Assembly: GCA_027311185.1 (NCBI GenBank)
Contig: DAICZK010000026.1
Location: 1-13,839, forward strand
Direction: 5' to 3'
DNA from: Sulfuriferula sp.
GTDB taxonomy: Bacteria; Pseudomonadota; Gammaproteobacteria; Burkholderiales; Sulfuriferulaceae
DNA: 13,839 bases
The notes beneath the pieces were generated by a model. The model was not told the DNA's origin and did no database searches. It saw only the letters and a program-made list of their open reading frames with translations. Shown in pieces: positions 7,543-13,839 of this stretch. The translations under genes were made by a program, and so were the position numbers. Every line of letters begins with the position of its first letter. Within the stretch, counting starts at the first letter, position 1.

Positions 7543-8214
7543 ATGTATACCGATGCAGTGCAAGCCCAGGCAAACGTTACCCCAATGCTGGATTTGGCCG
7601 GATTCGACGCAGTGCCGTTATGCAAGGCGCCATTCGACTATCTGGTCGTGCCGGATTTTATTCGCGCCGGGGCGTTGGCGGGCATTGTAAAAGATTTTCC
7701 CGTCATCGAACAAGCAGGCAGTTTTCCAGCCGATACCTTGCAATGCGGACCGGCTTTCGTCGCCTTGATGCGGGAGCTCGAAGGCGCTGAGTTTCGCCGC
7801 GCAGTCGAACGCAAATTCAAGCTCGACCTGAGCGGACGCCCGACCATGATTACTGTGCGCGGCCGCACTGACGAAACCGATGGGCGGATACATACCGACA
7901 GCAAGACCAAACTCATTACCGTGCTGATCTATTTTAACGAGTCCTGGCAAGATACCAGCGGGCGCCTGCGCTTGCTGCGCTCGGGGACCGATCTTGAAGA
8001 CTATATTGCCGAAGTCGAACCCGCCATCGGCACCTTGCTGGCTTTTCGCCGCAGCGATAACTCGTGGCATGGGCACAAGCCGTTTGTCGGCGAGCGCCGC
8101 GCGCTGCAATTGAACTGGGTGATCAACGAGGGAGTCAAGCGGCGGGAGCAGAGCCGGCATGGCCTGTCGGCGTTTTTAAAGAAACTGTTCGGTCGATCGG
8201 GTTACACAGGTTGA
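7543..8214 (+). CDS. 2-oxoglutarate/Fe(II)-dependent oxygenase family protein
   Basis: The 223-residue product shows the iron facial triad of 2-oxoglutarate oxygenases: H117 and D119 in RIHTDSKTK, and H176 in SWHGHKPF, with R186 in ERRALQLNW placed to bind the 2-oxoglutarate carboxylate. Strands between them (LITVLIYFNESW, GTLLAFRR) fit the double-stranded beta-helix core of the prolyl hydroxylase-like subgroup. The substrate cannot be read. The ATG at 7543 is chosen; an in-frame TTG at 7534 with AAGG 5 bases upstream is a real alternative adding three residues. It is divergent from grpE and is the first of four genes with 5-, 1- and 1-base gaps. The C-terminal 25 residues are basic, which could mean contact with nucleic acid or membrane, but that is only a guess. 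Confidence 0.85.
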   Translation: MYTDAVQAQANVTPMLDLAGFDAVPLCKAPFDYLVVPDFIRAGALAGIVKDFPVIEQAGSFPADTLQCGPAFVALMRELEGAEFRRAVERKFKLDLSGRPTMITVRGRTDETDGRIHTDSKTKLITVLIYFNESWQDTSGRLRLLRSGTDLEDYIAEVEPAIGTLLAFRRSDNSWHGHKPFVGERRALQLNWVINEGVKRREQSRHGLSAFLKKLFGRSGYTG

Positions 8215-8219
8215 CGCGG

Positions 8220-9173
8220 ATGTCGCAACGCGTCGCCTGGGTATTGTCGAACGGCATAGTCGGTATGGATAACCAGTCGCTAGGACTGGCGGAAGCGCTC
8301 GGTCTGCACTGTATCGTCAAGCACGTCGTTCCGCGCGCGCCCTGGAAATTTCTACCGCCCGCGCTATGGCTGGAGCCGCTGCGGTTTCTGGCCGAAGGTA
8401 GCGATAGCCTCACGCCGCCCTGGCCGGATGTGATCATCGGGACGGGGCGTCTGAATGTCGCCGTATCGATTGCGATCAAGCGCGCCAGCGGCGGCCGGGT
8501 CGCGAATATCCGTATCCAGAATCCGCGCGTCTCGCTGCGTCAGTTCGATGTTGTCGTCTCGCCCGAGCACGATATCTGCCACGGCGGCAACGTGATCGAA
8601 ACGTTGGGGGCGGTCAACCGGGTCACGCAGGCCAAGCTTGAGCAGGCGGCGCAACTGTTCGGCGCCCAATTCGACACGTTGTCGCGTCCTCTGATCGGTG
8701 TACTGCTGGGCGGGACCAATCAGCGTTATACGCTGGATTCGGCCTTCGCCCAGCGTCTGGCCGACAAATTGATCCGCGCGCTGACGACGCGTGGCGGCAG
8801 CGTGCTCATTACGCCGTCGCGGCGAACTGATCCGGCGGTGGTCGCCATCTTGCGTGAACGGCTTGCGGCGCATTCAGCGGTGGTCTGGGATGGTAGCGGG
8901 GAGAACCCTTATCTGGCCTATCTGGCGTTGGCAGATTATCTGGTTGTAACAGCGGATTCGGTGAATATGGCGTCGGAGGCCTGTTTTACCGGCAAGCCTG
9001 TGTTTGTCGAGGGGCTGGCCGGCGGCAAGGGCAAATTCGAGGCGTTTCATCGCAGTCTGCAACAGCGCGGCTGCGCCCGCCCGTTTACCGGCGAACTGTC
9101 GGACTGGCATTATGCGCGGCTCGACGAGACGCAGCGCGTCGCTGGGCAAATCAAGCATAATTTAGGATGGTAA
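8220..9173 (+). CDS. ELM1-family protein (DUF1022, GT-B-like)
   Basis: This 317-residue protein belongs to the family annotated as mitochondrial fission ELM1, named from a plant protein but widespread in proteobacteria, where its role is not established. Recognisable blocks are the N-terminal VLSNGIVGMDNQSLGLAEALG, DVIIGTGR (residues 70-77), the IQNPRV segment, the domain linker followed by IGVLLGGTNQRY, and the C-terminal VVTADSVNMASEA...GKPV (243-261). The two-lobed Rossmann layout and the Ser-Glu motif resemble GT-B glycosyltransferases, so a sugar-nucleotide role is possible but not shown. The ATG at 8220 follows the oxygenase stop by 5 bases and has only a weak GGA ribosome site, suggesting translational coupling. 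An upstream in-frame start at 8064 lies inside the oxygenase gene. Confidence 0.85.
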   Translation: MSQRVAWVLSNGIVGMDNQSLGLAEALGLHCIVKHVVPRAPWKFLPPALWLEPLRFLAEGSDSLTPPWPDVIIGTGRLNVAVSIAIKRASGGRVANIRIQNPRVSLRQFDVVVSPEHDICHGGNVIETLGAVNRVTQAKLEQAAQLFGAQFDTLSRPLIGVLLGGTNQRYTLDSAFAQRLADKLIRALTTRGGSVLITPSRRTDPAVVAILRERLAAHSAVVWDGSGENPYLAYLALADYLVVTADSVNMASEACFTGKPVFVEGLAGGKGKFEAFHRSLQQRGCARPFTGELSDWHYARLDETQRVAGQIKHNLGW

Positions 9174-9174
9174 T

Positions 9175-11091
9175 ATGGCTTTGAAAATAGAAACATTCAG
9201 TAACGCCAAGGGCGGCAACAGCTTTTTTAAAGCCCTGGGACACCCCCTTACCGCAGACAGGGCGGCGGCCCTGTATGCCCGGCTGTGCGCCGCCGACAGG
9301 GTGGCCATCTACGACCCGCTGGGCATGGCGGAGGGGTTGCACGAATTTTACGCGCTGGACGACGTTTGTGTCACCGCGGTGTTTGTGCAGCGCGTGGAAG
9401 ATATTGGCAAAACCGTGCTCGGCCACACGGCGCAAGCGGTCACGCAGTTGCCACAGTGCTCTGCCAATATCGTGCTGGTCGCCGCGTTCGACGCGGAACG
9501 ACTGCTGCTGCAAATACGGCATCTGGTCCCCATCGGCGTTGAGCTGGTGAGCCTGGATGTGCTGCGGCTGCCCGACGAGATGCTGACCAATCCGCGGAAT
9601 TATCTGGACAGGTTGAACTTCGCCACCAACTTCGGTTTTTTTCGCGATGGCGCGGGGCAGCACAGCCGCATCGTGACTTGCGATTACTGGTCCGGGCTGG
9701 GGGCGAAGACGCCACCGAGGATATGGTGCTGCCTGTTTGATCGGTCGGGCGCAGTCCTCGCGCAGTGGCAGGATAGCATCGCGACGCCGGGCGCAAGCCT
9801 GATAATCGACAGCAAGGAGATTCGCGCGCGGTTCGGGCTGGGCGATTTTACCGCCTCGCTGTTTATTCATGTGCTTGGCGTGGCGCGGCACGATGTCGTG
9901 AAATATGCGCTCGACCTGTATGGCGACGACGATACCGTGCTGTCTTGCACGCACGACGCGAATGCGTGGCCATCAGACCTGTTTGCCGGGTTGCCCGCGC
10001 CGGACCAGAATGAAACCGTAGTGATGTGGATACAGAATAGCCATCCCGTCCCCATCCCCGCCAACGCAGTGGGGATCAATCTGATGGGGTCGGACGAGAT
10101 TCGTTACGTGCCGACGGAAATCGCACCATTCGCCAGCTACGCGCTCGATGTCGCGACGCTGTTTCCCGAAGCGCGCTGGCCGCAACAGTTCGAAGTGCAG
10201 GCCGGACGTTATTTTGTGCGACCGCGCTATGAGGTGCATGTCAAACAGGGCCGCAGCCGTATCGCCCACGTCAACGTAGAGCGCAATGATCTGGTTGCCG
10301 ATGACGGCATACCCGCGCTGGCGGCACTAATGGGGAAATCCTATCTGCTGCCCGCGCCGATTTTGCCGGTAGCGCAATGGCAGAGCGTGATGCAGCCGAC
10401 GCCCATGTCTACTGCACAGCACGATTTGCCGATTGCGGCGATTTTTTACGATGCCGACGGTAGCGAAGTCGCGCGTCATACTTTCGGCTGCCTGTTGCGC
10501 CGCGCCAGCATAGCGGTAGACATGAACGCCATTCTGGCCGAGCAGGGCGTCGTTCTGCCGAGTGGTAGCGGCCACGTCGAACTGGTCTACGATTTTGCTG
10601 CGGGCGGGCGCGCGGACGGCTGGCTGCACGGGTTGTTCCGCTATACGCAACGGACCAGCGGGCATATCGCCGAGAGCAGTTTCGGTGCACACATCTACAA
10701 TACCGTGCTGACTTACAAAAATGAACCTCAGTCCTACGCCGCGGCGCCCCCTGGCTTGAGCACCCGTTTATTCCTGCGGATGGGCGACGCGCCGCTCGAT
10801 ACCTTCTGTCACCTGATTTATCCGGCCTCGACGCCCTGGCATGCAGTGTCCGACACGACTTTCACGCTGTTCGACCGCACCGGTGCCGAGATCGCGCAGA
10901 CCTGCATGCGCATTCCCTGCAGCGGCTCGCTGCACTGGCGCTATGGCGAAGGATTCGACGCCGCCACCCGGCAACGCGCCGGCAATGGCGCATACATTAT
11001 CATCCGCGATCTGACCTGTCGTTTATTCGGTTACCATGGTACATTGAATGCGGATATTGCATTCAGCATGGATCATATGTTCGGGTTCTGA
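9175..11091 (+). CDS. Uncharacterised 638-residue protein
   Basis: I cannot assign this protein. It has no signal peptide or membrane helix, so it is probably cytoplasmic. Residues 1-150 look like an alpha/beta domain: GGNSFFKALGHPL (13-25), RVAIYDPLG (42-50), VTAVFVQRVEDIG, ANIVLVAAFDAERL (97-110) and VELVSLDVLRLPDEML (122-137). The order strand-loop-helix, VLG, then a second strand recalls sugar-nucleotide-binding Rossmann folds, but no glycine-rich loop is seen. A motif-like NFATNFGFFRD (148-158) and HSRIVTCDYW follow. Residues 160-638 are rich in short strands with aromatic residues and look like several tandem beta-sandwich units. Codon use looks like its neighbours. The ATG follows the ELM1 stop by 1 base and its stop precedes the hemerythrin-fusion ATG by 1 base. 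The reading frame is intact. Confidence 0.75.
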   Translation: MALKIETFSNAKGGNSFFKALGHPLTADRAAALYARLCAADRVAIYDPLGMAEGLHEFYALDDVCVTAVFVQRVEDIGKTVLGHTAQAVTQLPQCSANIVLVAAFDAERLLLQIRHLVPIGVELVSLDVLRLPDEMLTNPRNYLDRLNFATNFGFFRDGAGQHSRIVTCDYWSGLGAKTPPRIWCCLFDRSGAVLAQWQDSIATPGASLIIDSKEIRARFGLGDFTASLFIHVLGVARHDVVKYALDLYGDDDTVLSCTHDANAWPSDLFAGLPAPDQNETVVMWIQNSHPVPIPANAVGINLMGSDEIRYVPTEIAPFASYALDVATLFPEARWPQQFEVQAGRYFVRPRYEVHVKQGRSRIAHVNVERNDLVADDGIPALAALMGKSYLLPAPILPVAQWQSVMQPTPMSTAQHDLPIAAIFYDADGSEVARHTFGCLLRRASIAVDMNAILAEQGVVLPSGSGHVELVYDFAAGGRADGWLHGLFRYTQRTSGHIAESSFGAHIYNTVLTYKNEPQSYAAAPPGLSTRLFLRMGDAPLDTFCHLIYPASTPWHAVSDTTFTLFDRTGAEIAQTCMRIPCSGSLHWRYGEGFDAATRQRAGNGAYIIIRDLTCRLFGYHGTLNADIAFSMDHMFGF

Positions 11092-11092
11092 C

Positions 11093-11815
11093 ATGAGCGA
11101 GGATGTGTGCGATTTGACGAACACCGCCGCGAGTCATTTGCAGACGGCGTTATTCTATGAGATCAAGGATATGCCGCGCGGTACAACGGCAAGCGTGCTG
11201 TTTGCCGGCGATCCGACGATGGTGCTGCGGAGCCTGAATTTGCAGTTGCGCAATAATCTGCGCTGGGATCTGAGCCGCACGATGGCCGGCAACTGGCATG
11301 CAGTCATCCATCGCGCCGAAGATGTGCCGCCCGGCGACGTGCTGGACGCGTTGCGGCGCGACCACAAACGACTGGATGCGATGTTTTCCAGTATCATCCA
11401 TTTGACTGACCGGGGCCAACTCGTCGAGGCACGGAGTGTGATGCAGGCCTTCGTCGCCGGTCTGCAGTGCCATCTGGCCGTGGAGCATGATCTGCTCGGC
11501 AGGGCGATACGCACGGTACCCAATGCATCGGGAGTGGATCCGACGGCGGCAATGGTGAGCGAGCATGGTGAAATCATGACCCAGTCCGCAATGATTGCGG
11601 CCGCGTTTGAGGAACCCGATGCCGACACGTCGAGCATTTCCCCGTTGCTGGCGATACTGGCGGGCTATTTGTCCAAACACGAACAGCGTGAAGAACTCAG
11701 CCTGTTTCCGATCTGGAGCAGCGCAATCGGGCACGCGCCCGAGGTTGCGCGCGCCGATTTGTTTGCGCGCGCGATGGCGATGCTCGAACCTGCGCAGCCG
11801 CCGTTCCCCGATTGA
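11093..11815 (+). CDS. DUF2249-like / hemerythrin HHE fusion protein
   Basis: The 240-residue product has two parts. Residues 18-75 (MPRGTTASVLFAGDPTMVLRS...NLRWDL...GNWHAVIHRAED) resemble DUF2249, a small domain related to the SirA/TusA fold. Residues about 82-210 are a four-helix HHE hemerythrin domain with all expected ligands in order: H91, H127 with E131 (HLAVE), H158, and H196 with E200 (HEQRE). The final LSLFPIW is typical of helix 4. Such domains hold a non-heme diiron site and bind or sense oxygen, nitric oxide or iron. The ATG at 11093 is 1 base after the previous stop; an upstream in-frame start at 11048 would overlap that gene and is disfavoured. This is the last gene of the cassette; malic enzyme starts 28 bases later. 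Confidence 0.85.
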   Translation: MSEDVCDLTNTAASHLQTALFYEIKDMPRGTTASVLFAGDPTMVLRSLNLQLRNNLRWDLSRTMAGNWHAVIHRAEDVPPGDVLDALRRDHKRLDAMFSSIIHLTDRGQLVEARSVMQAFVAGLQCHLAVEHDLLGRAIRTVPNASGVDPTAAMVSEHGEIMTQSAMIAAAFEEPDADTSSISPLLAILAGYLSKHEQREELSLFPIWSSAIGHAPEVARADLFARAMAMLEPAQPPFPD

Positions 11816-11827
11816 ATCCGATTGAAT
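11808..11827 (+). repeat. Perfect 10-base tandem repeat at the stop codon
   Basis: CCGATTGAAT occurs twice head to tail. The first copy supplies the TGA stop of the hemerythrin-fusion gene; the second lies directly before the TTTTATAGT sequence upstream of malic enzyme. Confidence 0.85.
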
Positions 11828-11843
11828 TTTATAGTGAACGACT

Positions 11844-13043
<1,200 letters not shown>

Positions 13044-13065
13044 CGGACAGAGGGACTCGTCGGGG

Positions 13066-13222
13066 TAAGGGCTTGTTAATGAATAACATGGACATACGCC
13101 GGGGTTGCCGGGTATGCAGACCAAGGCGTAAGACGCCCGGTTGTGTCATTCGCAACAAGCGGCTTGCGTCCATCGCGAATACGCAGGAACGTACGTCCCC
13201 GTTATTCATTAACAAGCCCTAA
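13066..13222. mobile_element. MITE-like element with 20-base perfect inverted ends
   Basis: AGGGCTTGTTAATGAATAAC at 13068-13087 and GTTATTCATTAACAAGCCCT at 13201-13220 are exact reverse complements. Pairing continues inward imperfectly (8 of the next 11 positions). TAA flanks both sides (13066-13068 and 13220-13222), consistent with a 3-base target duplication around a 151-base core. The core has no convincing gene, only internal GC-rich hairpins. Ends beginning GGGCTTGTT with a TAA duplication recall the IS5 family, so a non-autonomous derivative is likely. It lies 22 bases after malic enzyme and ends 4 bases before the sdhC ATG. Confidence 0.8.
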
Positions 13223-13226
13223 GACC

Positions 13227-13379
13227 ATGCCCGCAAACAGACCGCCTGTTTATCTGGATGTCTCACATATCCATTTGCCGCTACCGGGCTGGGTGTCGAT
13301 TATCCAGCGTTTGAGTGGCGTATTGCTGTTTTTGCTGCTGCCGGTCATGATTTATCGGGTATCCGTAATCTGTGGTTGA
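13227..13379 (+). pseudogene. sdhC: Truncated succinate dehydrogenase cytochrome b556 subunit
   Basis: Fifty residues are encoded, against about 125 for an intact SdhC. The N-terminal block RPPVYLDVSHIHLPLPGWVSIIQRLSGVLLFLLLPV is typical of SdhC: an amphipathic lead-in, the quinone-site motif S24-x-x-x-R28 and the start of the first membrane helix. The usual His before that Arg is Gln here. After PVMIY the protein diverges and stops at 13377-13379. The other two helices and the heme-ligand His are missing, and no sdhD or sdhA follows. The ATG lies 4 bases after the MITE-like element, which leaves no recognisable ribosome site. This is therefore a 5' fragment, unless the right end of the sequence is an assembly artefact. 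Confidence 0.8.
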
Positions 13380-13839
13380 TTGAGGTCATAGCTGTATTAC
13401 ATAGCGATTTGCATTCGTGTTGATTCGCTATGGCTGTGATTGTTTCAGTTGTGCCATGAATACACCACCAATTGGATTGCTGTGATCGCCAGATTCTCGG
13501 CCAAAGCTGACGCAGTGGATTTCCTGAATAGGCGATCTAGCTTTCAGGAAGGTCCAGTTCTGTAACCCATTGCCGCATGTGACGAGCGGCCGCTATCGGG
13601 CACTCTATTTTCAAGGTTGACCTACTCTTCTCGACCCGAAGCAGACCATCAAGAGAATTTCAATGAAGGCACATTTATCGGCCTAAGCGATCATTCTTTA
13701 TTGGCGTTCCCTTGTCCGCAATAATTCGACAGAAGACTTAGCCGACCTGAATGAAAGCTGCTTATTACTGCGAATTGAGCTGGTGCAAGCGCTAGCGTGA
13801 ACTCCACAATAACCATGTGAGTAATATATAGATATATAG
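13380..13839. other. Gene-free, AT-richer right end
   Basis: This 460-base stretch has no open frame of useful length on either strand and is visibly AT-richer than the rest. I see no RNA gene, CRISPR or insertion sequence end. One frame from about 13582 reads a short cysteine-to-stop peptide without family resemblance. It may be decayed sequence or a low-quality contig end. The last 19 bases are almost only A and T. Confidence 0.6.
13400..13432. repeat. 8-base inverted repeat after the sdhC fragment
   Basis: CATAGCGA at 13400-13407 and TCGCTATG at 13425-13432 are exact reverse complements around a 17-base loop. There is no T-run after it, so it is not a convincing terminator. Confidence 0.4.

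Noticed and set aside
9151..9954. 267-codon open frame on the minus strand opposite the 638-residue gene
   Set aside because: The plus-strand frame is open for 638 codons, is spaced like an operon gene and has protein-like composition; the antisense product is rich in Arg, His and Gln.
13400..13432. Terminator after the sdhC fragment
   Set aside because: The 8-base stem has a long loop and no T-rich tail, so it is listed only as an inverted repeat.

Overview
The window looks like a chromosomal fragment of a betaproteobacterium, probably of the Nitrosomonadales/Gallionellaceae type. This rests on gene order (tmk-holB-pilZ-tatD, grpE-dnaK-dnaJ, a malic enzyme, an sdhC start) and on the look of the proteins; no search was possible, so the lineage is an inference. 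Both ends are cut: the left end lies in the last codons of a probable thymidylate kinase gene, and the right end in gene-free, AT-richer sequence.

Layout. (1) Bases 2-3509, plus strand, are one compact operon: tmk end, holB (clamp loader delta'), pilZ (type IV pilus assembly), tatD-family nuclease, an EI24/CysZ-like membrane protein and a DUF1439 lipoprotein, with short gaps or overlaps. (2) Bases 3510-3671 separate two convergent units and hold a hairpin terminator and an inverted pair of REP-like elements. (3) Bases 3672-7394, minus strand, carry the chaperone cluster grpE-dnaK-dnaJ. A near-consensus sigma-32 promoter precedes grpE, a second weaker one precedes dnaK, and a terminator hairpin lies between dnaK and dnaJ. 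(4) Bases 7543-11815, plus strand and divergent from grpE, form a tight four-gene cassette: a 2-oxoglutarate/Fe(II) oxygenase, an ELM1-family protein, a 638-residue protein I cannot assign, and a DUF2249-like/hemerythrin fusion. Gaps are 5, 1 and 1 bases, so co-transcription is likely. (5) Bases 11844-13043 encode a short malic enzyme without a phosphotransacetylase domain. (6) Bases 13066-13222 are a MITE-like element with perfect 20-base inverted ends and a TAA duplication, lying 4 bases before a truncated sdhC. (7) Bases 13380-13839 contain no recognisable gene.

How it fits together. Most of the window is housekeeping: replication, pilus biogenesis, protein folding and C4 metabolism. The accessory part is the four-gene cassette, which joins two predicted non-heme iron proteins to an ELM1 protein and an uncharacterised large protein. 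It is the best candidate here for an undescribed system. The right end shows genome decay: a small inserted element directly before an sdhC that stops after its first membrane helix, with no sdhD or sdhA following.
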